Of a stretch of DNA of 8,812 bases, positions 1-6,247 are shown one piece after another; positions within the stretch are counted from its first letter, which is position 1, and each line of letters starts with the position of its first letter. The position numbers were made by a program, and so were the translations under genes. Source of the stretch: Deinococcus sp. (lineage in GTDB: Bacteria; Deinococcota; Deinococci; Deinococcales; Deinococcaceae); NCBI GenBank assembly GCA_025351205.1, contig JANXWI010000336.1, positions 1-8,812 of the forward strand, in the 5' to 3' direction. The notes under the pieces are model-generated. The model was not told the DNA's origin and did no database searches. It was given only the letters and a program-made list of their open reading frames with translations.

Positions 1-504
1 GCTGGCCTGGGCCTGATCGTCACCGCCGACGCCCGGCCCGTGTCGGTGCAGGTGGGGCGCACCGCCGTCCTCTCGTCCGCCCTCGTCTACCGCCAGGACG
101 GCAGCGCGGTGGGCTACGACGGCGGCCCCGCCAGTTCGGGACTGCTGGGCACGCCGGAAGCGGTGGTCACGGGCGGAGACGGTCTGGAGTACGCCCTTCA
201 GGGGGGCAAGCTGTACCGCCTGGGCAGCGGGGGTCAGGTGCTGCTGTCCAGCGCGGCGCAGCCTTACCTGTACGCCACCGTGTCGGGGGCCGCCACCGCC
301 AACGCGCCCACCCTGGTCAGCCTCGACGGGCGCTACACCCTGACCGGCACGGCCCTGGAGCGCCGGGACGCGGCGGGCGTGCTGCTGGCCTCGGTGCCGC
401 ACCCGGCGGGGCTGCTGGGGCAGGTGGGCAGCCTGATCGTGACCGTGCAGCCGGGCGGAACGCTGAGGTTTTTCGGGCCGGAGCTGCGCGAGTTGCGGCC
501 CTGA
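1..504 (+). CDS. 3' part of an unrecognised, probably exported beta-rich protein
   Basis: The frame is open from the first base and stops with TGA at 502-504, giving at least 167 residues; the true start lies at or left of the window edge. The first visible residues (AGLGLIVTADA, then RPVSV) look like the end of a signal-peptide hydrophobic core with a small-residue cleavage region, so little may be missing. The remainder is rich in Gly, Val, Leu and Thr. It contains short repeated strand-turn units such as GGKLYRLGSGGQVLLSS, and YTLTGTALERRDAAGVLLAS, followed by GGTLRFFG, resembling blades of a beta-propeller or other repeated beta-sheet fold. I do not recognise a family and see no catalytic motif. 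Codon use is GC-rich like the rest of the window except the next gene. It converges with the DUF3592 gene, the two stops being only 7 bp apart, and no terminator hairpin is visible between them. An internal GTG at 40 is a possible but poorer start, because it would discard the signal-like segment. Confidence 0.6.
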   Translation, partial: AGLGLIVTADARPVSVQVGRTAVLSSALVYRQDGSAVGYDGGPASSGLLGTPEAVVTGGDGLEYALQGGKLYRLGSGGQVLLSSAAQPYLYATVSGAATANAPTLVSLDGRYTLTGTALERRDAAGVLLASVPHPAGLLGQVGSLIVTVQPGGTLRFFGPELRELRP

Positions 505-1075
505 ACATAATTTACAGCAGATTCGCTGCTCTGCGCCGAAGAGCGATAATATAGATGCCAAGAAATATCCATATAGCGACTAATATGAATGCTACCGAAA
601 ATATAATGATTGGTAATCTCCGTATTAAGATTGATTTGGCGGGGTTCTTCGGGTTATATAAAACCTGAACAGATTCTCCCCTCGCCGGTATGCTGTCAAA
701 ATATGGACAATCGTGCTCTGTTGTGGTATGAAAAGGAATCAGTATAAATGGAGCTATTTTTGCGGATTCAGGCGTGATGTGGCCCCCACCATATTTGTGC
801 CCGTCAATATCGAATTCATAAAAAAATGCACAGTTTAGCCTTACCTTGCCACGAGAGCCTGAGTCGATAAGTTCTTTCTGCGCTACGATTCCGATTGTTT
901 TGGAAAATTTGAACGAGTCTACGTACAAGCCGACATCTAAAAAAGCACCAAAACAAAATGCCAATACGAAGGGGATGAGAAACCCGAACATGACTCTGGC
1001 GCTACTGCGTTTCTCTTCCAGAGTGAGACTTGCCGATCTCATATTTTTTTATTTTTACAGCCATGCTCATTCACA
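505..1075. other. AT-rich island between GC-rich genes
   Basis: Base composition changes abruptly just after the stop of the first gene and returns to the GC-rich background at about 1075. A sample stretch (541-600) is about 35% G+C by hand count, whereas flanking genes are visibly far more GC-rich. The island contains exactly one convincing gene, the minus-strand DUF3592 protein. I see no terminal inverted repeats, transposase remnant or tRNA, so the route of entry is unknown. Horizontal acquisition is an inference from composition only. Confidence 0.7.
512..1042 (-). CDS. DUF3592-type small membrane protein
   Basis: This 176-residue protein has the layout of the DUF3592 family. A short cytoplasmic N-terminus leads to a first membrane segment at about residues 18-40 (MFGFLIPFVLAFCFGAF). 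A roughly 90-residue soluble domain follows, and then a second membrane segment at about 143-168 (LPIIIFSVAFILVAIWIF) with a basic tail. The soluble domain carries family hallmarks: an F-Y-E-F-D-I-D-G-H-K-Y-G-G-G strand pair and, just before the second helix, GESVQVLYNPKNPAKS, the typical 'G..V.V.YnP.nP..s' motif. The function of the family is not established. Codon use is AT-rich, unlike every other gene here. The ATG at 1042 has no Shine-Dalgarno; the bases before it are an A/T run that could contain a promoter. An internal Met at residue 18, at the first helix, is an alternative start. It is convergent with the first gene and divergent from mraY. Confidence 0.75.
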   Translation of the reverse strand: MRSASLTLEEKRSSARVMFGFLIPFVLAFCFGAFLDVGLYVDSFKFSKTIGIVAQKELIDSGSRGKVRLNCAFFYEFDIDGHKYGGGHITPESAKIAPFILIPFHTTTEHDCPYFDSIPARGESVQVLYNPKNPAKSILIRRLPIIIFSVAFILVAIWIFLGIYIIALRRRAANLL

Positions 1076-1133
1076 CGTCTGACAACCCGCCTCGCCGCTC
1101 TCAACTTCACCCGTGATACCTTGCCCGGAGCGT

Positions 1134-1181
1134 ATGACACACCTCAATTTCCCCTTTCCCGCCCCGGTCTTCCGGGCATGA
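1134..1181 (+). other. Possible 15-codon leader reading frame overlapping the mraY start
   Basis: An ATG at 1134 preceded by GGAG at 1127-1130 opens a frame reading MTHLNFPFPAPVFRA. It ends with TGA at 1179-1181, so its stop overlaps the mraY ATG at 1178 in an ATGA arrangement. mraY itself lacks a good Shine-Dalgarno, so translational coupling through this frame is conceivable. The spacing of GGAG to ATG is only 3 bases, which is short, and a frame of this length is easily found by chance. The peptide has no recognisable feature. It is listed as a candidate, not a gene call. Confidence 0.2.
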
Positions 1182-2104
1182 TGATCGTCGCCGCGCTCGT
1201 CTCCTGGTTTCTGGTGGGCCTGTTTATCACCTTTTCCAAGCGCTACGGCTGGGGTCAGCCGATCCGGCAGGAAGGCCCGCAGAGTCACCTGAAAAAGGAA
1301 GGCACGCCCACGGCGGGCGGGATTCCCTTCGTGGTGGCGCTGCTGCTCATCTGGCTGGTCCTGCTGCTCACCGGGCATGGCGGCGGCAGGACCGAGACGC
1401 TGCTAATTCTGGTGGGCCTGGGCATGGGCCTGATCGGGGCCGCCGACGACATTCTCAAGATCCGCTGGCGCAAGCTGGGCGGCAAGAAGGAGCTGCTGGC
1501 CCGCGAAAAGTTTCCGGCGCAGCTGGCGGTGGGCTTGCTGTTCGCCGTCTTCGCTGCCCCGCTGGCTCCGCACGTCTGGCTGCCCGGCTGGGGCCTGTAC
1601 GGCGACATCGCGCTGTACACCTTCGTGATGGTCGGGGCGGTCAACGCCTTCAATTTCACCGACGGCCTCGACAGCCTGCTGGGCGGCGTGAGCATCATCG
1701 TGCTGCTGCCCATCCTGGGCGTGTCGCCCGTGTCGGTGCTGCTGGTCGGGGCGCTGCTGGGCTTCCTGTGGTTCAATGCCCACCCGGCCCGCGTGTTCAT
1801 GGGCGACATGGGGTCGCACGCCATCGGGGGCGTCGTGGCGGGCGCGTACATCCTGCACGCCGACGTGTGGCTGCTGCCCATCGCGGCCATTATTCCGGTG
1901 GTGGCCGTTCTCAGCGTGGCGCTTCAGGTGCTGTACTTCCGGCGCACCGGGGGCAAGCGGCTGTTCCGGATGTCGCCCATCCAGCACCACTTCGAGGAAC
2001 TGGGCTGGCCCGAAACGCACGTCACGGTGCGCTTCTGGCTGGTCACGGCGCTGGGCACGGCAGTGGTGTGGGGCATCCTGCGCGGGCTGAGCGTGTTGAA
2101 TTGA
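1178..2104 (+). CDS. mraY: Phospho-N-acetylmuramoyl-pentapeptide transferase (MraY)
   Basis: MraY is the integral membrane enzyme that transfers phospho-MurNAc-pentapeptide from UDP to undecaprenyl phosphate, giving lipid I, the first membrane step of peptidoglycan synthesis. The 308-residue product is a string of hydrophobic helices with the family's cytoplasmic motifs in order. They are an N-terminal GTPTAGG loop, the Asp pair in AADDILK (D90, D91), NAFNFTDGLDSL (residues 156-167, with D162 and D165), FNAHPARVFMGDMGSHAIGG, and the late SPIQHHFEELGW segment (H270, H271). The usual triple-His is QHH here, the first His being Gln269. The length is at the short end for the family. I chose the ATG at 1178 (another follows at 1181) because the preceding residues from the TTG at 1121 look nothing like MraY. 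No strong Shine-Dalgarno is present (see the overlapping leader frame). No hairpin terminator is obvious in the 222 bp downstream. murD of the same pathway lies 5.4 kb further on. Confidence 0.95.
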   Translation: MMIVAALVSWFLVGLFITFSKRYGWGQPIRQEGPQSHLKKEGTPTAGGIPFVVALLLIWLVLLLTGHGGGRTETLLILVGLGMGLIGAADDILKIRWRKLGGKKELLAREKFPAQLAVGLLFAVFAAPLAPHVWLPGWGLYGDIALYTFVMVGAVNAFNFTDGLDSLLGGVSIIVLLPILGVSPVSVLLVGALLGFLWFNAHPARVFMGDMGSHAIGGVVAGAYILHADVWLLPIAAIIPVVAVLSVALQVLYFRRTGGKRLFRMSPIQHHFEELGWPETHVTVRFWLVTALGTAVVWGILRGLSVLN

Positions 2105-2264
2105 AGCGCGGTTTGTTCGATATGGCCTGATCCTGAGCGCGTGACCGCCTCTGTTTTCCCGGCCACGTTTCAACCCAACCCTTTGTTCACTGGCTTTCAC
2201 TTTTCTCTTTGACTTCTGGCGCACACTACCTCCAACGAGAATCTGGGTTCTTCGGCTCCGGGCC

Positions 2265-2288
2265 GTGTCTGGTATTGTGTCTGGCACT
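2265..2288. repeat. Tandem 12-bp repeat upstream of the GMC gene
   Basis: Two adjacent 12-mers, GTGTCTGGTATT and GTGTCTGGCACT, share 10 of 12 bases and lie 39-62 bp before the GMC start codon. The period is close to one helical turn, so paired binding sites are possible. The first unit includes a poor -10-like TATTGT (2273-2278) with no convincing -35. It is the only patterned element I see in the 222-bp gap between mraY and the GMC gene; the function is unknown. Confidence 0.35.
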
Positions 2289-2326
2289 GTTCCGAAAGTC
2301 CGTCGCCGTCTCGCTGGAGGCCACCT

Positions 2327-3952
2327 ATGAACGAGACGCAGACGGTTGATTTCGTGATTGTGGGCGCAGGTTCGGCGGGCTGCGTGCTCGCCAACCGGCT
2401 GAGCGAGGACGCGGGCTGCCGGGTGCTGCTGCTCGAAGCGGGCCACCCCGACACCGCCCAGGAGATCAGCATTCCGGCGGCGTTCGCCAAGCTGTTCAAG
2501 TCGCCGCTCGACTGGAACTACGAAACAGAGGCCCAGGAGCATCTGGACGGGCGCAGGCTGTACTGGCCTCGCGGGAAAATGCTCGGCGGGTGCAGCAGCA
2601 TCAACGCCATGATCTACATCCGGGGCCACCGCCGCGACTACGACGCCTGGGCCGAGGCGGGAAACGCGGGCTGGGGCTACGACGACGTGCTGCCGTACTT
2701 CAAGCGGGCCGAGGACAACGAGAACGGAGCAGACGCCTACCACGGCGCGGGCGGCCCGCTGCACGTCGAGAACCGGCGCTACACCAACCCCATCAGCGAC
2801 GCCATCGTCGAGGGCTTCGAGACGCTCGGCTACCCGCGCAGCGACGACTTCAACGGAGCATCACAGGAGGGCGTGGGCCGCTATCAGGTGACGCAGAAGG
2901 GCGGCGTGCGCTGGAGTACCGCCACCGGCTACCTACGCCCGGCCCTGGAGCGCCCCAACCTGGAGGCCAAAACCGGGGCGCACGTCACCCGCGTCGTTCT
3001 GGAACACGGCGTGGCGACAGGCGTGGAATACGTGCTGGAAGGTGAGACCCACACGGTCCACGCCAGCCGGGGCGTGATTCTGAGCGCCGGGGCCATCACT
3101 TCGCCGCACCTGCTGATGCTGTCGGGCATCGGGGACCGCGCCGAGCTGGAAGCGGCGGGCGTGAGCGTGCTGCACGAGCTGCCGGGCGTGGGCAGAAACT
3201 TGCAGGACCACCTGTTCGTGCCGCTGGTCTACGAAACAGACACCCCCGGCCTGAAAGACGCCCTGAGCGAGGCGCAGATGTCGCTGTACATGAGCGAGCA
3301 GCGCGGCATGCTGGTGAGCAACATCGCCGAGACGGGCGGCTTCATGAAGACGAGGCCCGGCCTGGACGCCCCCGACCTGCAATACCACAACGGCCCGGCG
3401 CTGTTTCTGGACCACGGCTTCGTGGAGATGGACGGCCACCACTTCACGCTGCTGCCTTCTCTCATCAAGCCCGCCAGCCGGGGCCAGATTCGCCTCGCCA
3501 GCGCCGACCCCACGGCAGCCCCGCTGATCGAACCCAACTACCTCTCGGAACGGGCCGACATGGACGTGCTGGTGTACGGCCTGGAGCTGGCCCGTAACGC
3601 GGTCATGGCCTCGCCGCTGGATGTCCACCGCAAGGACGAGGCGCTGCCGGGCGCGGGCGTCACAGACCGCGCCGGCCTGGAGGCGCACGTGCGGGCGCAT
3701 TCCATGACCATCTATCACCCGGTGGGCACCTGCAAGATGGGCCATGACGACATGGCCGTGGTAGACGACACCCTGAAGGTGCGCGGGCTGGAGCGGCTGT
3801 GGGTGGTGGACGCCAGCGTGATGCCCGAGATCACGCGCGGCAACACCAACGCGCCGACCATCATGATCGCCGAGAAGGCCGCTGACCTGATCCTGGACCG
3901 CCCCGCCCTGGCCCGGGCCAGCAGGCAGGAAGCGGTGAGCGCGGACGATTGA
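2327..3952 (+). CDS. GMC-family FAD-dependent alcohol/choline dehydrogenase-like oxidoreductase
   Basis: This 541-residue protein is a full-length glucose-methanol-choline oxidoreductase, close in size to choline dehydrogenase BetA (556 residues in E. coli). Visible features in order: the N-terminal FAD-binding GAGSAG (residues 13-18) ending in LLLEAG; GMC signature 1 around residues 81-104 (PRGKMLGGCSSINAMIYIRG); and GMC signature 2 at 255-269 (GAITSPHLLMLSGIG). Near the C-terminus come the catalytic His464 in YHPVGTCKMG and Asn508 in RGNTNAPT. Their 44-residue spacing equals that of His466/Asn510 in choline oxidase. There is no signal peptide, so it is probably cytoplasmic or peripheral. 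The family oxidises primary alcohols, choline and sugars; the substrate cannot be read from sequence, and no betaine aldehyde dehydrogenase or BetI regulator is adjacent to support a choline role. The start ATG has GGAGG at 2316-2320, 6 bases upstream. It probably has its own promoter, though I could not identify one confidently. Confidence 0.9.
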   Translation: MNETQTVDFVIVGAGSAGCVLANRLSEDAGCRVLLLEAGHPDTAQEISIPAAFAKLFKSPLDWNYETEAQEHLDGRRLYWPRGKMLGGCSSINAMIYIRGHRRDYDAWAEAGNAGWGYDDVLPYFKRAEDNENGADAYHGAGGPLHVENRRYTNPISDAIVEGFETLGYPRSDDFNGASQEGVGRYQVTQKGGVRWSTATGYLRPALERPNLEAKTGAHVTRVVLEHGVATGVEYVLEGETHTVHASRGVILSAGAITSPHLLMLSGIGDRAELEAAGVSVLHELPGVGRNLQDHLFVPLVYETDTPGLKDALSEAQMSLYMSEQRGMLVSNIAETGGFMKTRPGLDAPDLQYHNGPALFLDHGFVEMDGHHFTLLPSLIKPASRGQIRLASADPTAAPLIEPNYLSERADMDVLVYGLELARNAVMASPLDVHRKDEALPGAGVTDRAGLEAHVRAHSMTIYHPVGTCKMGHDDMAVVDDTLKVRGLERLWVVDASVMPEITRGNTNAPTIMIAEKAADLILDRPALARASRQEAVSADD

Positions 3953-3966
3953 AATACAGATTGTAA

Positions 3967-4132
3967 AGTGGTCATTACAGCGTCAACAGGTCAGGACAGG
4001 GGGTCAACTTTTAGTGGGTCATTGGACGCTTGGCCCGTTCACCCCCTCCCAGCCTCCCCCCTCAAGGGGGAGGGGCTAACAACAAGAAGTAGTCACGTAC
4101 ATGCCAGTGGTCATCACTCACAGATAGTCAAC
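3967..4132. repeat. Short direct repeats flanking the left hairpin element
   Basis: AGTGGTCAT occurs exactly at 3967-3975 and 4106-4114, and as AGTGGGTCAT at 4013-4022. GTCAAC occurs at 3982-3987, 4003-4008 and 4127-4132. The outer two sets form the same composite (AGTGGTCAT, a short spacer, GTCAAC) on either side of the left hairpin copy. This may be a degenerate direct repeat from an insertion, a set of protein sites, or chance in a short region. Spacer lengths differ between the two composites. Confidence 0.3.
4024..4076 (-). repeat. GC-rich intergenic hairpin element, copy A (inverted relative to B)
   Basis: This copy carries the block GGCCCGTTCACCCCCTCCC and then an internal palindrome, CCTCCCCC–CTCAA–GGGGGAGG (about 4054-4074). 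Its reverse complement matches copy B (4165-4220) over about 53 bases, from the outer ggacgc/gcgtcc edge to the inner GGGGGAGG, with only three or four small insertion/deletion or substitution differences. Each copy can form its own hairpin, and A with B can form a long stem with a loop of about 90 bases. Similar elements are typical of dispersed non-coding repeats in GC-rich genomes; the family name and copy number cannot be known from this window. Confidence 0.75.
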
Positions 4133-4164
4133 CGACCAGATGAATGATGAATCTGGTTGCCCAT

Positions 4165-4220
4165 GCTCCCTCCCCCTTGAGGGGGGAGGGCTGGGGAGGG
4201 GGTGAACGGGCCGAGCGTCC
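4165..4220 (+). repeat. GC-rich intergenic hairpin element, copy B
   Basis: This copy holds the palindromic core CCTCCCCCTTGAGGGGGGAGG, then GGCTGGGGAGGGGGTGAACGG and GCCGAGCGTCC. It is the inverted partner of copy A. Weaker similarity to copy C (6368-6440) continues past the G-rich block into the following bases up to about 4260 (for example ...TTTCCC..TTTCCCTGA..TCGAA..CTGTCC). This suggests that the ancestral unit is about 100 bp and not only the G/C run. It lies about 140 bp upstream of the monooxygenase start. Confidence 0.75.
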
Positions 4221-4275
4221 CAAACAATATTTCCCAATTTCCCTGAATCGAAACTGTCCGAAGCCACTGCCGAAC

Positions 4276-4295
4276 CGGACATGCTGGAATGTCCG
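4276..4295. promoter_or_regulatory. Operator-like dyad upstream of the flavin monooxygenase
   Basis: CGGACAT (4276-4282) and ATGTCCG (4289-4295) form a perfect 7-bp inverted repeat with a 6-base centre, ending 62 bp before the monooxygenase start. An additional half-site, TGTCCG, lies at 4255-4260. The size and symmetry fit the binding site of a dimeric repressor such as a TetR or MarR type, but no regulator gene is adjacent and no good promoter overlaps it. It could equally be a small RNA hairpin. Confidence 0.35.
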
Positions 4296-4345
4296 ACCCT
4301 CTACATCCAACACAGCGTCTGGAAGCCAGCGTTCACGCCCATACC

Positions 4346-4352
4346 GGGAGGA
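4346..4352 (+). promoter_or_regulatory. Ribosome binding site fixing the monooxygenase start
   Basis: GGGAGGA ends 5 bases before the ATG at 4358. The same frame is open further upstream to an ATG at 4289, but that one has no Shine-Dalgarno and lies inside the dyad, so the 4358 start is preferred. Confidence 0.8.
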
Positions 4353-4357
4353 AACTG

Positions 4358-6187
4358 ATGACCACACACATCGATCCCACGCCCAGCAATCCGCCGCCCG
4401 CCACGCCTTCTCAGCAGGTGAGCGCCTGGCTGGACCGTTTCGCTGAGGCGCTGGACAGCCGCAGCAGCGGCGCGGTGGTGCGGCTGTTCGAGCACGGCGG
4501 CTTCTGGCGCGACCTGATCAGCTTCACCTGGAACATCACCACGCTGGAGGGCCGCCCGGCCATTGCCGACATGCTGGCCGCACAACTGAACGGCGTGAAT
4601 CCGTCGGGCTGGACGCTGGAGGGCGAGGCCAGCGAGGCAGATGGGGTGGTGGACGGCTGGTTCACCTTCGAGACCGGGGCGGCGCGGGGCCGAGGTCATC
4701 TGCGGCTCAAGGGCGGCCTGTGCTGGACCCTGCTGACCACCATGACCGAGCTGAAGGGCTTCGAGGAGCGTACACACGGGCGGCGCGAACGGGGCGCACA
4801 GCACGGGCTGGTGGAGGACCGCCGCAACTGGCTGGACCGCAAGACGGAGCAGGAGGCCGAGCTGGGCCATAGCGTCCAGCCCTACTGCGTGATCGTGGGC
4901 GGCGGGCAGGGCGGCGTGGCGCTGGGCGCACGGATGCGGCGGCTGGGCGTGCCGACCATCATTCTCGACAAGCAAGGGCGGCCTGGCGACTCGTGGCGCA
5001 ACCGCTACCATTCCCTGTGCCTGCATGACCCGGTGTGGTACGACCACCTGCCGTACATGCCCTTCCCCGACGACTGGCCGGTGTTTTCGCCCAAGGACAA
5101 GCTGGCCGACTGGCTGGAAATGTATGTGCGCGTGATGGAACTCAACTACTGGGGCGGCAGCGAGGCCAAGAGTGCCGTGTACGACGCCGAGAAGGGCGAG
5201 TGGACCCTGACAGTCGTGCGCGGCGGCCAGGAAATCATCCTGCGGCCCAAGCAGCTGGTGCTCGCCACCGGCATGTCGGGCCTTCCCAACAAACCCAGCT
5301 TTGACGGGATGGAAGACTTTCAGGGCACGCAGGTCCACAGCAGCGCCTTCCGGGGCGGCGAGGCGTGGCGCGGCACACGGGCGGTGGTGATCGGGGCCAA
5401 CAACTCGGCCCACGACATCTGCGCCGATCTGCATCAGCACGGCGCGGACGTGACGATGGTGCAGCGCAGCAGCACGCACATCTCGCGCTCCGACACCCTG
5501 ATGGAGCTGGTGCTGGGCGGCCTGTATTCCGAGGAGGCGCTGGCGCAGGGCATCAGCACCGAGAAGGCCGACCTGACCTTCGCCTCCATTCCGTATCAGG
5601 TGCTGCCCAGCATGCACATCCCGGCCTTCCAGGAAATGCAGCGCCGCGACGCTGACCTGTATGACCGGCTGCGGGCCGCCGGGTTCATGCTCGACTTCGG
5701 TGACGACGGCTCCGGCCTGTTCATGAAGTATCTGCGCCGGGGGTCGGGCTACTACATCGACGTGGGGGCCAGTGAACTGATCGCGGGCGGTCAGGTGAAG
5801 CTGAACTCGGGTGTGGGCGTGGACCGCGTGCTGCCGAACGGCGTCAGGCTCAGTGACGGCACCGAGCTGAGCGCCGACCTGATCGTGTACGCCACCGGCT
5901 ACGGCAACATGAACGGCTGGGCCGCCAAACTCATCTCGCAGGAGGTCGCAGACAGGGTGGGCAAGATCTGGGGCCTGGGGTCGGGCACCACCAGAGACCC
6001 CGGTCCCTGGGAGGGCGAGCTGCGCAACATGTGGAAGCCCACGCAGCAGGAAGGGCTGTGGTTTCACGGCGGCAACCTGCACCAGTCGCGGCACTACTCG
6101 CAGTTTCTGGGCCTCCAGATCAAGGCCCGGATGGAAGGGCTGGACACGCCGGTCTACGGGCTGCCCGAGGTGCATCACCTGAGCTGA
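4358..6187 (+). CDS. NAD(P)/FAD-dependent flavin monooxygenase with N-terminal NTF2/SnoaL-like domain
   Basis: The 609-residue protein has two parts. Residues about 20-140 look like an NTF2/SnoaL-type cone domain: a helix AWLDRFAEALDSRSSGAVVRLF, then ITTLEGRPAIADML and a strand-rich stretch. Residues about 175-600 are a group B flavin monooxygenase. Visible there are the FAD-binding GGGQGG (181-186) ending in LDKQGRPGDSWRNRYHSLCLH; the monooxygenase fingerprint FQGTQVHSSAF (321-331, pattern FxGxxxHxxxF); the NAD(P)H-binding IGANNSAHD (345-353); and the late ATGY (512-515). Such enzymes use NADPH and O2 to hydroxylate or insert oxygen into nucleophilic or carbonyl substrates. The fingerprint ends in Phe, more like FMO/YUCCA-type enzymes than classical Baeyer-Villiger enzymes (which usually have Trp/Pro there). 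The substrate is unknown. Similar two-part proteins exist in bacteria and fungi, so the fusion itself is not new. The gene is followed by its own terminator and preceded by an operator-like dyad, so it probably forms a single-gene unit. Confidence 0.88.
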   Translation: MTTHIDPTPSNPPPATPSQQVSAWLDRFAEALDSRSSGAVVRLFEHGGFWRDLISFTWNITTLEGRPAIADMLAAQLNGVNPSGWTLEGEASEADGVVDGWFTFETGAARGRGHLRLKGGLCWTLLTTMTELKGFEERTHGRRERGAQHGLVEDRRNWLDRKTEQEAELGHSVQPYCVIVGGGQGGVALGARMRRLGVPTIILDKQGRPGDSWRNRYHSLCLHDPVWYDHLPYMPFPDDWPVFSPKDKLADWLEMYVRVMELNYWGGSEAKSAVYDAEKGEWTLTVVRGGQEIILRPKQLVLATGMSGLPNKPSFDGMEDFQGTQVHSSAFRGGEAWRGTRAVVIGANNSAHDICADLHQHGADVTMVQRSSTHISRSDTLMELVLGGLYSEEALAQGISTEKADLTFASIPYQVLPSMHIPAFQEMQRRDADLYDRLRAAGFMLDFGDDGSGLFMKYLRRGSGYYIDVGASELIAGGQVKLNSGVGVDRVLPNGVRLSDGTELSADLIVYATGYGNMNGWAAKLISQEVADRVGKIWGLGSGTTRDPGPWEGELRNMWKPTQQEGLWFHGGNLHQSRHYSQFLGLQIKARMEGLDTPVYGLPEVHHLS

Positions 6188-6207
6188 GAACAATCAGAAC
6201 GGATGGG

Positions 6208-6247
6208 CGCGGCGGCTGAGCTGGACGGGGCCGCCGCGTTCTGTTTT
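6208..6247 (+). terminator. Intrinsic terminator after the flavin monooxygenase
   Basis: A perfect 9-bp stem, CGCGGCGGC (6208-6216) and GCCGCCGCG (6230-6238), with a 13-base loop is followed directly by TTCTGTTTT. It begins 20 bases after the stop codon. An outer CAGAAC / GTTCTG pairing (6195-6200 with 6238-6243) could extend the structure with a bulge. On the other strand there is no matching T-run, so it appears to act on the plus-strand transcript. Confidence 0.85.

Larger units (their letters stand above)
3953..4357. other. 405-bp intergenic region built of repeats
   Basis: No plausible gene lies between the GMC stop and the monooxygenase start. The gap contains a pair of inverted hairpin-element copies (about 4024-4076 and 4165-4220) and a small stem-loop, ACCAGAT / ATCTGGT (4135-4157, 9-base loop), between them. 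It also holds short direct repeats around the left copy, an operator-like dyad at 4276-4295 and the ribosome binding site of the next gene. Its composition is mixed, with AT-rich patches (4221-4255). No T-run follows any of the hairpins on the plus strand, so I do not call a terminator for the GMC gene. Confidence 0.6.

Noticed and set aside
1121..1177. Upstream TTG start for mraY adding 19 residues
   Set aside because: The extra residues are Pro-rich and unlike MraY; there is no Shine-Dalgarno at 1121, and the hydrophobic first helix begins directly after the two Met codons at 1178 and 1181.
2209..2214. TTGACT as a -35 promoter box for the GMC gene
   Set aside because: No acceptable -10 hexamer is found at 16-19 bases spacing downstream.
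1403..2764. Minus-strand open frame of 453 codons across mraY and the GMC gene
   Set aside because: It is antisense to two well-supported genes and reads as low-complexity His/Gln/Arg/Ala-rich protein, the usual product of reading GC-rich codons backwards.
4054..4080. Hairpin in copy A as an intrinsic terminator for the GMC gene
   Set aside because: The stem is followed by GGCTAACAACAAG, with no T-run; it is better explained as part of a repeat found three times.
3953..4300. CRISPR array or tandem repeat array
   Set aside because: The repeats are a single inverted pair plus irregular short words; there is no regular repeat-spacer alternation and no cas gene.
4289..4357. Upstream ATG start for the flavin monooxygenase
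   Set aside because: It has no ribosome binding site and lies inside a perfect dyad, whereas the ATG at 4358 has GGGAGGA at ideal spacing.
4301..6193. Minus-strand open frame of 630 codons antisense to the monooxygenase
   Set aside because: It mirrors the real gene almost base for base, has no domain-like sequence, and is explained by the high third-position GC of the monooxygenase.
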